A stretch of 64,000 bases of DNA, taken from contig OX637356.1 of the NCBI GenBank assembly GCA_951799405.1, positions 13,229,229-13,293,228 of the forward strand, read 5' to 3'. Positions 42,164-50,904 of the stretch are shown one piece after another. Each line of letters begins with the position of its first letter. The stretch's first letter is position 1. Source of the DNA: Agapetus fuscipes (Eukaryota > Arthropoda > Insecta > Trichoptera > Glossosomatidae). A program made the position numbers and the translations under genes. Below the pieces are notes generated by a model that saw only the letters and a list, made by a program, of their open reading frames with translations, was not told the origin of the DNA and did no database searches.

Positions 42164-42403
42164 TACCCTGAGTGCGAGTTGCAAAACTTGAGTAAAGTAA
42201 AGTTTGCGGAAAGTATTAAAGAGTGGGTTTCCCCAAAATCTGCCGTTTTTGTTTGTTTGAACTTGATTTTCTTCATCACTATAACTCTTTTGCTAAGACC
42301 ATAAAGTGTAAGAAATAAAAACGGCAGATTTTGGGGAAAATCACTCTTTAATACTTTCCGTAAACTTTACTTTACTCAAGTTTTGCAACTCGTACTAAGG
42401 GTA
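42164..42403. mobile_element. 240-bp palindromic MITE, TA target duplication
   Basis: Ends TACCCTGAGTGCGAGTTGCA and TGCAACTCGTACTAAGGGTA. The arms (about 95 bases) are near reverse complements and meet near CATCACTATAACTC. It lies 77 bases from the Gypsy 5' LTR. A second copy is at 59829-60069. Confidence 0.8.
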
Positions 42404-42480
42404 ATGTTTTGAGTAGGCTCTTGGTTCTTGAAGTTTCTGAATGTGAACTGTCTTTGTGTGAATTTGAATAAGTATGATAT

Positions 42481-43166
42481 TGTTATGTAAATATAAATAT
42501 TGAAATAAGTATGGGTAGTTATAGTTATAAGAATCCTCAAAAGTATTGGTAGGTAAGATCGATAATTATGTATAAGTGTAGAATTCTCTAGGCTAAGTAG
42601 GTATTTGTTATAATTATAGGAATACTGTATTGCATTGGTAGGTAGGATTTTGGTTGTGTCTAGGTAGTACGTGAAACATCGAGAAGTAATAATTACTCTG
42701 GAACCGTCTGGCGACTTTAGTTCTGGATCATACTGCTCTATAATCTATAATCTATAATCTAAGTTGCAAGGATATATTCATTTAAAGCTCTCAGATGTAT
42801 GCCCACAAATCAACAAGTGTAGTTCGCGCTTACAAATGCTGAATGTGTACTTACAAATAAAATCCAAACCTCAAATGAACATAAGCCCCAAAACTTTTGC
42901 CGACCTTCCCTGAAACAGGGGTGACATTGGCAAAGTGAACCATTGGCAAGCTCTGAAGAGTATAAAGGTGCGAATGGCCTGCAGAGCGGGCCAGTATCAT
43001 AGCGACTAACAAACACATCGAAGCCATCTGATCAGTGAACCGAAACCAATGGAATAATCGAGAAAGTAGTGTGAAAATAAATTTTGTAACTGTGTAAAAT
43101 AAATAACTATTGAAGAAGACCTGTGTATTTTTAATTTGAAGACAATTGAACCCTAATTTCGTAACA
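42481..43166 (+). repeat. 5' LTR, interrupted by R1
   Basis: TGTTATGTAAATATAAATAT at the start and TTTCGTAACA at the end. Without the insertion it is 471 bases, the same as the 3' LTR. It includes a TATA-like AGTATAAAGG at about 42958 and AATAAA motifs near 43075-43110. Confidence 0.95.
42740..42949 (-). repeat. R1 repeat inserted in the 5' LTR, perfect 5-bp TSD
   Basis: GCTCT occurs at 42735-42739 and 42950-42954 and only once in the 3' LTR. The copy is 5'-truncated, starting on its own strand with TTGCCAATGGTTCAC, and has three (TAGATTA) tail units. It inserted after the Gypsy element did. Confidence 0.95.
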
Positions 43167-43168
43167 AT

Positions 43169-43186
43169 TGGCGTCAGGTGCGGAAT
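43169..43186 (+). other. primer binding site
   Basis: TGGCGTCAGGTGCGGAAT starts two bases after the 5' LTR. The TGG matches the CCA end of a tRNA. The tRNA species is not determined. Confidence 0.7.
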
Positions 43187-43811
43187 TGTCAAGAAAAATT
43201 AAGATCTTCTTTCTAAAAATAAATGAAATAAATTAAATAGTGTTAAAATGAACTTTAGTCAAATTGAACTTTGTGTGAACTGACTTTTGTGAAAACAAGT
43301 GTTTAAATAAATTTTTGTTAAAAGAAAAGACGCAAAAAGCAAGTTCAAAAAAAAATTCTGGAACATCCTAAAACATAATGACTATTTTACCGCATTGAGA
43401 AAGTCATCAAATTGGACCATAGTTTTTTTTATTATTGTGTGTGATTAAAAAATAAAATAAATAAATAAAAATCTTGAAAAATATTACAAAAGAACGTTCC
43501 AGATTCATCGAGAAAAAGTTTTTGAATAACTGCCCTTCGTTTACAAGTGTGTGAATGTACATTAAGTACCTACCTGTGTGTTTGAAAGACTTGAGACGAA
43601 ATAAATAATTATGTACTATCAGACATTATTATGTAAAAAAATATTGGTGAATTAAAAATAAATATTAAAAGACAGTACCTACCAATCAGTGTAATCAGAT
43701 AAATTATTATTTTGCTAAAGTACGTATTCAAAACAGCTCTATATATAAAACTCGTATTAAATAAATTTGAAAATATTTTTTTTGTTTTGAAGTAAATTTA
43801 AAAAAAAAAAA

Positions 43812-45191
43812 ATGGCAACTAAAGTGAACGTCAAGGACCTCAAAGTCACTGAGCTTAAAAATGAGCTTCTGGAGAGGGACCTGGAGACCTCAGGAGGAAA
43901 GGCAGCCTTACAAGCACGCCTCATAGAGGCCTTGGAACGGTCAGGTGAAGACCCGGTATACTTTGTCATGGCATCTGGAGGAGACCGCGCCCTTGAGGAG
44001 CTGAACTTCAGCATCACAAAATCCATAAAGGAGGAGCTCACGGGAAACTTCACTGCTATGGAGGAGAAGATGGCTGACAACGCCAAGACCCTGGAGGAGA
44101 AGATGGCTGACAACGCCAAGACCCTGAAGGAGGACCTGGCAACCATGGAGGAGAAGATGGCTGACAACACCAAGACCCTGAAGGAGGACCTGGCAACCAT
44201 GGAGGAGAAGATGACCAGCAACCTGACCGGGCTAGAGGAGAAGATGACTGGGCTGGAGGAGAAGATGACCAGCAACCTGACCGGGCTGGAGAAGAAAGTG
44301 GCAGAAAGCTCGCGAGCAATGTCAGAGATTGAGGCCCGTGTGGCAAGCCTGGAGGACCGTCTGCGTGCCGAGCTGGCTGACAAGTGCCAGATGGAGTCCA
44401 CCAGAATCTCCCCCAAAGGCGGCCTTCACGACGAGACCGACCAGGGATGCTCAACTCCAACCAGGGTCACAAGAGGGGATGATGACCCTTCCCTAGCCAA
44501 GCACAACCTCCCAACCTTCGACGGGAAGACGTCGTGGGAGGAATACTTGTCCCTCTTTGAGACGGCTGCCATGATGGGAGCCTGGAGCCAGCAGAAGAAG
44601 GCTTCGGTTCTCAGCCTGTCGCTCCGAGGAGACGCTCTCAGGGTTCTGCAGGCCATACCCTTGGACAACCGTGGTGACTTTGGGCAGCTGAAGCAGCGCT
44701 TGGATATGCGCTATGGCCACAAGTGCCTGGAGCAGCTGTACAAGTCACAGCTGAACACAAGGGTGCAGAAGCCCAACGAGAGCCTCCAGGAGTTTGAGAT
44801 GGACATCGCCCGCCTGGTACGAGACGCTTACCCGACAGCCTCCGACGACATCTGTGAGAGCTTGGCAGTGGACAGGTTCCTGAACGGGTTGCGGGAATGG
44901 GAGACGCAGCAAGCCGTGAAACTGGCCCACCCCAAGGCGTTGAACGAGGCGCTAAGCCAAGCTCTAGAGTTTGAGGCTGTCAAACAGTCCATCAGGGGCC
45001 ACGCCAGGGTTCGTGCAGTCGAGGCAGAGGAGGTCAAGCTACCAACAACCGAGGAGTTAATTGAAAAAGTGCTGGAACGTCTGAGACCTCGAAGACGAGA
45101 CCCACGCTGCTGGAACTGCGGACAGCTGGGCCACCTTAGCACCAAGTGTCCAAAGCCTCAGAAACCCAGAAAACAGGCTGCGGAAAACTAG
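43812..45191 (+). CDS. gag: Gag of the Gypsy element, with N-terminal SAP-like domain
   Basis: 459 residues with a good ATG context (AAAAATGG). Residues about 8-42 (KDLKVTELKNELLERDLETS, then GGKAALQARLIEAL) match the SAP motif, a helix-extended-helix DNA-binding fold. Residues 83-165 are a near-tandem repeat of EEKMADNAKTL, EEKMTSNLTGL and KEDLATM units, a predicted coiled coil whose DNA is also repetitive (44059-44295). Residues 234-393 (LPTFDGKTSWEEYLSLFE onward) are the retrotransposon capsid-type Gag domain. Residues 433-446 are a CCHC zinc knuckle (C433, C436, H441, C446), which binds genomic RNA. The frame overlaps pol by 52 bases. It builds the virus-like particle; the SAP domain may tether Gag or particles to chromatin (inference). 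Confidence 0.92.
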   Translation: MATKVNVKDLKVTELKNELLERDLETSGGKAALQARLIEALERSGEDPVYFVMASGGDRALEELNFSITKSIKEELTGNFTAMEEKMADNAKTLEEKMADNAKTLKEDLATMEEKMADNTKTLKEDLATMEEKMTSNLTGLEEKMTGLEEKMTSNLTGLEKKVAESSRAMSEIEARVASLEDRLRAELADKCQMESTRISPKGGLHDETDQGCSTPTRVTRGDDDPSLAKHNLPTFDGKTSWEEYLSLFETAAMMGAWSQQKKASVLSLSLRGDALRVLQAIPLDNRGDFGQLKQRLDMRYGHKCLEQLYKSQLNTRVQKPNESLQEFEMDIARLVRDAYPTASDDICESLAVDRFLNGLREWETQQAVKLAHPKALNEALSQALEFEAVKQSIRGHARVRAVEAEEVKLPTTEELIEKVLERLRPRRRDPRCWNCGQLGHLSTKCPKPQKPRKQAAEN

Positions 45192-48100
45192 AAAGGGTTA
45201 ATGGGAAGGGGCAACCGTTGACCCGCGCTGGAGAGGCCCTGAAATCTGCTGCTACTGTCGCAACCGTGAGAGGAAAAGCCAGCAGCATTTTTATCAATGG
45301 CATAATAGATGGAGTAACTCGTGAACTACTGGTGGACACGGGAGCAACCAGGACAATTCTGAGACGCGACATAGTGGCACGAGGCAAACAGATTGCACCA
45401 ACAAAATGGTCTCTGCACACCGCCACGGGAGAGTCAGCACAGGTGTATGGGGAGACGATTGCCACCTTCCAAATTGGCAGCACCACTTTTGATCATCGGA
45501 CATTGGTGGCCAACATTGAAGAAGACGTTATATTGGGAATGGACATACTGGACAGATTTGGGTGCAGCTTGAATTTAAAGAAAGGTGCCATTAAAATTGA
45601 AAGTGAAGAAGTCATCCTGCAAAGACGGACAGAACTGGCTGCACGTGTTATCCTAGCCAAGAATACCGAAGTGAAGGGGCGATCCGAGATGATAGTGAGT
45701 GCCCGCCTGGATTCCAGTAGTACAAATGACCAAATCTGTATGATAGAACCGGAGAACATGGACAATGTTAACAAAGGAGTCATGGTGGCAAGAACAGTGA
45801 TTCGCGCGCAAGAGACCATTCCTGTCAAGATCATGAATGTGAACAGCTACCCAGTTAAAATGAATGAAGGTTTTGTTTTGGGCAGATGTGAGAGGATAAC
45901 TTCCATTGTGCAACAGATGACAAACATGACATGCGAGGGAAGAAAACTATCGACACAATTGGAAACCCTGGTCCACGACGCTTCCCAAGGTCTAACCGAG
46001 GAAAACAGACGTAGAGTGAGGAGTTTGATCTGCCGCTACCAGAACATTTTCGAGGACTCTAATGGCCGTCTGGGAAGAACCAAGGTAGTGCGACATAGCA
46101 TAGACACCGGAGAAGCAAGACCAATCAAACAGGCTCCAAGAAGACTACCCTTTGCAAAGCGGGAAGAAGCTGACAAGATCATCAAAGACATGAGCAAGGA
46201 TGGCATCATAGAACCATCAAGTAGCCCTTGGACATCCCCGGTTGTACTGGTGAAAAAGAAGGATGGTACCACGAGATTTTGTGTGGACTATAGACTGCTC
46301 AACGATGTTACGAAAAAGGATAGTTACCCCCTGCCAAGGATTGACGACACCTTGGATACATTGGCAGGATGCACCATTTTTTCCACATTGGACCTGAAAA
46401 GTGGCTACTGGCAAGTTGAATTGGAAGCCAAAGATAAGGAGAAAACTGCATTCTCGACTGGATCTGGACTTTGGCAGTTCACCGTGATGCCATTTGGCTT
46501 ATGCAATGCCCCCGCCACGTTTGAAAGGCTGATGGAGAATGTGCTGCGAGGACTGTCATGGGAAACCTGCCTTGTATATTTGGATGACATAATCATCTTA
46601 GGAAAGGACTTCAACCATCAGTTGAGAAATCTGGAGCAAGTTTTCGGGCGACTACAAGACGCTGGACTGAAGCTCAACCCGAAAAAGTGTAACCTGTTCA
46701 AGAAACAAGTAAATTACTTGGGACACATAGTTTCTCAACGTGGAGTTGAGGTTGACCCTGCTAAAATCAAGGCAGTAAGAGACTGGCCCGTGCTGAAGGA
46801 CAAACATGAAACTAGGAGTTTCCTGGGGCTGTGCACTTATTACAGGAGGTTTGTGCCAAGATTTGCGGACATTGCAAAACCGCTCACCAAGCTTACGGAA
46901 GAAAACACTCGCTTCCACTGGAGTGATTCCTGCGCACAAGCATTTGAAGAGCTTAAGGGAAGATTAACGAGTGTCCCAATCTTGAACTACCCACGAAAAG
47001 ATGGAAAATTCATCCTGGATACCGACGCTAGTAATGTGGGGATAGGAGGTGTCCTTTCCCAAATACAGGATGGGCATGAGACTGTTCTGGGTTACTTCAG
47101 TAAAGTGCTTTCCAAGCCAGAACGAAATTATTGCGTGACCAGACGAGAGCTTCTTGCCGTGATAAAATCAGTGGAACACTTCCGCAAATACTTGTACGGG
47201 AGAAAATTCACACTACGGACTGATCATGCTGCACTGGTTTGGCTTCTGAAATTCAAAAACCCAGAAGGGCAAGTGGCTAGATGGATTGAAAGGCTCCAGG
47301 AGTATGATTATGACTCCGAACATAGACCTGGCACGCTTCATCGAAATGCGGATGCATTATCCAGACGACCATGCGCCAGTGACTGCAAACATTGCAGCAG
47401 GATGGAGGACAAGGTAGCAATTGTCCAAAGGACGACCACTGAAGATGAGGACTGGCAAGATGAAAAATTGGCCCAAGACCAACTGAATGATCCGGACTTG
47501 AAGTATGTGATGGAATGGGCGCGAGAAGGAAAAAGGCCAACCTGGGAAAAACTCGCCCCCTTATCACCAACTGTCAAGGCTTATTGGGCTCAATGGGGAT
47601 CCATAGTGATAGAAGGAGGGCTTCTAAAACGAAAGATCGAGAAGGAAGATGGCACACTTAGAAGGAAGCAAACCCTCGTTCCGAGGAGCCGAGTACCGGA
47701 AATCCTTGGACTGCTTCATGGAGGAACTTCTGGAGGACATCTAGGCGTTAAGAAAACGCTGGAGAAAGTGAAAGAGCGATTTTACTGGATCAACTGCAGC
47801 GAGGACGTCAAAGATTGGTGCCGAAAATGTGTAACCTGTGCATCGGCCAATGGACCGCAAAGGAAAAAGCGAGCACCAATGCGTCAGTACAATGTTGGCA
47901 GCCCCTTTGAAAGAATTGCCATCGACATAGCTGGCCCATTCCCTACAACTGAGAAGGGTAACAAGTACATCATGGTGGTGATGGATTACTTCAGCAAGTG
48001 GGTGGAAGCTTATTCAATCCCTAACCAAGAGGCCGTAACCGTGACTGAAGTTCTAGTTACCGAATTTATCAGCAGGTTTGGCGTACCCCTGGAATTACAT

Positions 48101-49408
48101 TCTGATCAGGGAAGGAACTTTGAAGCTGCTATCTTCCAGCAAATGTGTGAGCGGCTAGGGATCTACAAGACCAGGACCACTGCGCTACATCCACAGTCTG
48201 ATGGAATGGTGGAAAGGATGAACCGTACCGTGGGGAGGTACTTAGCCAAAGTAGTGTCCAGCCATCAGCGGGACTGGGACCGACATCTACCTTTGTTCTT
48301 ATTGGCTTACCGGTCGGCTGTTCAGGAAACGACGAAGAAGACTCCCAGCAGCATACTGTTTGGGCGAGAAATGCGACTTCCTTGTGATCTCAAATTTGGC
48401 TGCAAACCAGGTGAAGACCTAGCCGGAGAAGACTATGTGACAGACCTTCGCAGGAGGCTGGATGACATCCATGATCAGGTCCGCATGAACATCGGGGAAG
48501 CCAGCGATCAAATGAAGGAGCGCTATGACACCAGAGCTGACAGCATGGGGTACAAAGCTGGTGACTGGGTGTGGCTTTTTGACCCCAAGAGGCGCCAAGG
48601 ATACTGTCCGAAACTTCAGCGTTCCTGGGACGGGCCGTACGAGATCTTGGAGCGCATCAACGATGTGGTCTACCGCATAAAAAAGAGACCAAACGGAAAA
48701 CCAAGGATCGTGCACTACAATCGCCTCTCACCATACCTAGGCGATAATGATGACCAACCAGCCCAAAAAGTACGACAGTGCGTCGCATCCGAAAGATCAC
48801 CAGCCTTTGAGACGTTTTGGGAGAACGCGAAGGCAGGGCAGAAGTTTCGCCATGGAGTGACCACAGAAGTCCACAAGGACTTATTTGAGGTCACTGGGGA
48901 CCACACACTGGCATGCAGTGTACCGGAAGATCTAGATATGTCTAGAGGAATTGCACGGGTCTTCCGATACAAATTCGGAGAACCGCAACCCTCGAGCAGC
49001 CCGCAAGGAAGAGCTCTGAGACTACCGAAGGGGCGTCAACAAGCATACTGCCTGGTTGTCCCGGATTCCAGCAACCTGGAAGATGACTACAAGGCATTGT
49101 GGGACGGCCTTGTTGAGCTGCGTGACTACATGCTGGAGGATCAGCAGGCGCGTCTGGCAATACCAAAGATGGGTGGCGGCCGCGCCAATCGAGATTGGCG
49201 GATAATCCGGAGTATGATTGAAGCAGTGTTCTCGGGAGTCGGCATCAGCGTCATGGTGTGCTGCGAGCAAGCGCAGCCGAGAGCCAGTGAGGAGAAATCC
49301 GTGGACTGCCACTTCTTCCTGACCACAGGGTGTCGACGTGGATCAGCATGCCCCTACCTACACAGAGTCAAGACTGTTCCGGGACGAAACAGTCTAGGTG
49401 GGGGGTAG
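45146..49408 (+). CDS. pol: Pol with C-terminal macro domain and CCCH zinc finger
   Basis: The open frame begins after a stop at 45137-45139 and lies -1 to gag. It has no initiator ATG near its start, so it is presumably made as Gag-Pol by frameshifting. Numbering residue 1 at 45146: protease DTGA at 64-67, with GMDIL at 131-135. Reverse transcriptase about 340-560, with Asp416 (STLDLKSGYW) and YLDD at 478-481. RNase H Asp627, Glu668, Asp693, Asp736. Integrase zinc site H858, H865, C895, C898, with catalytic Asp927, Asp987 and Glu1023 (D,D35E). GPY at 1163-1165. All look intact. Beyond about 1200 comes an unusual extension: residues about 1236-1374 match a TARG1/OARD1-like macro domain, and 1388-1406 form a CCCH finger (C1388, C1396, C1402, H1406; CX7CX5CX3H). 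The stop overlaps the purine-rich tract. Confidence 0.95.
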   Translation: MSKASETQKTGCGKLERVNGKGQPLTRAGEALKSAATVATVRGKASSIFINGIIDGVTRELLVDTGATRTILRRDIVARGKQIAPTKWSLHTATGESAQVYGETIATFQIGSTTFDHRTLVANIEEDVILGMDILDRFGCSLNLKKGAIKIESEEVILQRRTELAARVILAKNTEVKGRSEMIVSARLDSSSTNDQICMIEPENMDNVNKGVMVARTVIRAQETIPVKIMNVNSYPVKMNEGFVLGRCERITSIVQQMTNMTCEGRKLSTQLETLVHDASQGLTEENRRRVRSLICRYQNIFEDSNGRLGRTKVVRHSIDTGEARPIKQAPRRLPFAKREEADKIIKDMSKDGIIEPSSSPWTSPVVLVKKKDGTTRFCVDYRLLNDVTKKDSYPLPRIDDTLDTLAGCTIFSTLDLKSGYWQVELEAKDKEKTAFSTGSGLWQFTVMPFGLCNAPATFERLMENVLRGLSWETCLVYLDDIIILGKDFNHQLRNLEQVFGRLQDAGLKLNPKKCNLFKKQVNYLGHIVSQRGVEVDPAKIKAVRDWPVLKDKHETRSFLGLCTYYRRFVPRFADIAKPLTKLTEENTRFHWSDSCAQAFEELKGRLTSVPILNYPRKDGKFILDTDASNVGIGGVLSQIQDGHETVLGYFSKVLSKPERNYCVTRRELLAVIKSVEHFRKYLYGRKFTLRTDHAALVWLLKFKNPEGQVARWIERLQEYDYDSEHRPGTLHRNADALSRRPCASDCKHCSRMEDKVAIVQRTTTEDEDWQDEKLAQDQLNDPDLKYVMEWAREGKRPTWEKLAPLSPTVKAYWAQWGSIVIEGGLLKRKIEKEDGTLRRKQTLVPRSRVPEILGLLHGGTSGGHLGVKKTLEKVKERFYWINCSEDVKDWCRKCVTCASANGPQRKKRAPMRQYNVGSPFERIAIDIAGPFPTTEKGNKYIMVVMDYFSKWVEAYSIPNQEAVTVTEVLVTEFISRFGVPLELHSDQGRNFEAAIFQQMCERLGIYKTRTTALHPQSDGMVERMNRTVGRYLAKVVSSHQRDWDRHLPLFLLAYRSAVQETTKKTPSSILFGREMRLPCDLKFGCKPGEDLAGEDYVTDLRRRLDDIHDQVRMNIGEASDQMKERYDTRADSMGYKAGDWVWLFDPKRRQGYCPKLQRSWDGPYEILERINDVVYRIKKRPNGKPRIVHYNRLSPYLGDNDDQPAQKVRQCVASERSPAFETFWENAKAGQKFRHGVTTEVHKDLFEVTGDHTLACSVPEDLDMSRGIARVFRYKFGEPQPSSSPQGRALRLPKGRQQAYCLVVPDSSNLEDDYKALWDGLVELRDYMLEDQQARLAIPKMGGGRANRDWRIIRSMIEAVFSGVGISVMVCCEQAQPRASEEKSVDCHFFLTTGCRRGSACPYLHRVKTVPGRNSLGGG
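45182..45188 (+). other. candidate -1 ribosomal frameshift site
   Basis: GGAAAAC lies directly before the gag stop (TAG 45189-45191), within the 45140-45191 overlap. A -1 slip there would place AAC on AAA and enter pol. It is not a perfect X XXY YYZ heptamer, so another site in the overlap is possible. Confidence 0.4.
48851..49267 (+). other. macro domain segment of Pol (TARG1/OARD1-like)
   Basis: Residues about 1236-1374. VHKDLFEVTGDHTLACSV, then EDLDMSRGIARVFRYKFG, matches the GDLF...H-x-(V/I)SEDxxMGxGIAxxFKxKFG pattern of TARG1-type macro domains. A central VVPDSSN strand and a YKALWDGLVEL helix follow. LAIPKMGGGRANRDWRII, then SMIEAVFSGVGISVMV, matches the (S)MP-x-IG-x-G...W...I...F...I-x-V ending. 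The family binds ADP-ribose and some members remove it from proteins. By my alignment a Lys (K1295) may match TARG1's catalytic Lys, but the Asp position is Ala (A1347). Confidence 0.75.
49307..49363 (+). other. CCCH zinc finger at Pol C-terminus
   Basis: CHFFLTTGCRRGSACPYLH (residues 1388-1406) gives C-X7-C-X5-C-X3-H, a typical CCCH finger of RNA-binding proteins. It is the last folded unit before the stop. Confidence 0.85.
49397..49408 (+). other. polypurine tract overlapping the pol stop
   Basis: GGTGGGGGGTAG directly precedes the 3' LTR and includes the TAG stop at 49406-49408. It would prime plus-strand synthesis. Confidence 0.75.
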
Positions 49409-49879
49409 TGTTATGTAAATATAAATATTGAAATAAGTATGGGTAGTTATAGTTATAAGAATCCTCAAAAGTATTGGTAGGTAAGATCGATAATTATGTA
49501 TAAGTGTAGAATTCTCTAGGCTAAGTAGGTATTTGTTATAATTATAGGAATACTGTATTGCATTGGTAGGTAGGATTTTGGTTGTGTCTAGGTAGTACGT
49601 GAAACATCGAGAAGTAATAATTACTCTGGAACCGTCTGGCGACTTTAGTTCTGGATCATACTGCTCTGAAGAGTATAAAGGTGCGAATGGCCTGCAGAGC
49701 GGGCCAGTATCATAGCGACTAACAAACACATCGAAGCCATCTGATCAGTGAACCGAAACCAATGGAATAATCGAGAAAGTAGTGTGAAAATAAATTTTGT
49801 AACTGTGTAAAATAAATAACTATTGAAGAAGACCTGTGTATTTTTAATTTGAAGACAATTGAACCCTAATTTCGTAACA
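49409..49879 (+). repeat. 3' LTR, uninterrupted
   Basis: 471 bases, TG...CA, by eye identical to the 5' LTR outside the R1 insertion. Confidence 0.95.
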
Positions 49880-49883
49880 ATAT

Positions 49884-50574
49884 TTATTGTTATAAATATA
49901 TAGGTATACATATATGTATAGGTTTGTTTGGTATTGTTCTACCGGGCTTCAACCGTGGTCTATAGTTTACTTCTTCTTGCTTCTTTTTTATCTTTCTTTT
50001 ATCTTACTAACGTTTCGTAACCACCGTGTGTATCTTCTTCGTGGCTCTGATCCCTTCTGATGCTTGTTGTAAAGTTGGCGTCTATTTATTGGTAATTTGC
50101 TAAAGGGAGCGTGGCTTAATTGCTAGTTGTAGAACTACTTTATATTCCGTGATCTGTGAGAACTACCCTGCATCACAATTTCAATCGACAGCAACCATGT
50201 TTTGTTAAATTTTAAGCCCTGTTCCCATTTGTTTCTGTTTAAAACATTGATTTAAATAAAATATATAGATGGAGCATTAGCGTATATATCCGATCCACAT
50301 CATTGTTGCCCTAAATGATAGTGTACGCCCCATTTGCAATCAGTTGTTTACCAAGCGTCGGCAAAGAAACATCGAGGTACCTACATGTAAATAATTGAAG
50401 ACGAATATCGTGCGAAGATAGCCTGACAGTTCCATAAATTTTTGAAATTTCCCCATATAGTAGAAATATGTTATTTAAGTTGATGTAATGAAATAAATGA
50501 ATCAGTTCTCTTTGAATCAGTTGTCTAGCAACCGTCGGCAAGGAAACATTTAGTTATAATCAAAAACAAACAGC
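49884..50574. other. no gene recognised
   Basis: AT-rich flank of the Gypsy element. The 76-residue minus frame at 50311-50541 comes partly from a repeated phrase (AATCAGTTGT and CGTCGGCAAAGAAACAT, at about 50338 and 50515). Confidence 0.4.
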
Positions 50575-50904
50575 ATGCCCAAATGTGTGGTGAAAAAATG
50601 CCGTAACAGGACCGAAAAAAAAAAAACACAGAGAGAAACTAAAAAGAAACGAATAATTCGGCAAAGACGATGGTGGATGATCAAAATTCATAGAAACCGT
50701 ACCGTACCAGAATGCGCGCGCACAAGTATGTGGGTGCCAGGCATGTGCATGCACAAATTCCCTTTGACTTGCGTCAAAAACCGACACTGGTCGGATCGGC
50801 GACAAGCCAAGCCAAGGCGGCACAAACCACGCCCACGGCCGTCCACACGCTTGGCTTGTAATGGCTTGGCAAGCGTGTGGATGCCCCATGACGTATTGTT
50901 ATGA
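50575..50904 (+). pseudogene. possible THAP-type N-terminus, otherwise unclear
   Basis: The frame starts MPKCVVKKCRNRTEKKK, which resembles the first two cysteines of a THAP (C2CH) domain. The rest is very basic and the later Cys and His are not at THAP spacing, so the frame may be shifted. A hairpin (CCACACGCTTGGC paired with CAAGCGTGTGG, 50841-50880) ends the block, which may therefore be a DNA transposon relic. Confidence 0.2.

Larger units (their letters stand above)
42481..49879 (+). mobile_element. complete Ty3/Gypsy LTR retrotransposon
   Basis: The LTRs are 42481-43166 and 49409-49879, flanked by ATAT at 42477-42480 and 49880-49883. By eye the two LTRs are identical except for a 210-bp R1 insertion plus 5-bp duplication in the 5' one. 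Gag and pol are both intact. The domain order protease, reverse transcriptase, RNase H, integrase defines Ty3/Gypsy. The coding region is clearly more GC-rich than the surroundings. There is no separate env frame; instead pol carries a macro domain and a CCCH finger at its C-terminus. Identical LTRs mean recent insertion, and the element may still be mobile. Confidence 0.95.

Noticed and set aside
43757..44416. 219-residue minus-strand frame rich in Ser and Arg
   Set aside because: Antisense shadow of the repetitive coiled-coil part of gag; no motif and no independent support.
49409..49879. env or another gene between pol and the 3' LTR
   Set aside because: The pol stop abuts the 3' LTR; there is no space for env. 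The extra domains are part of Pol.
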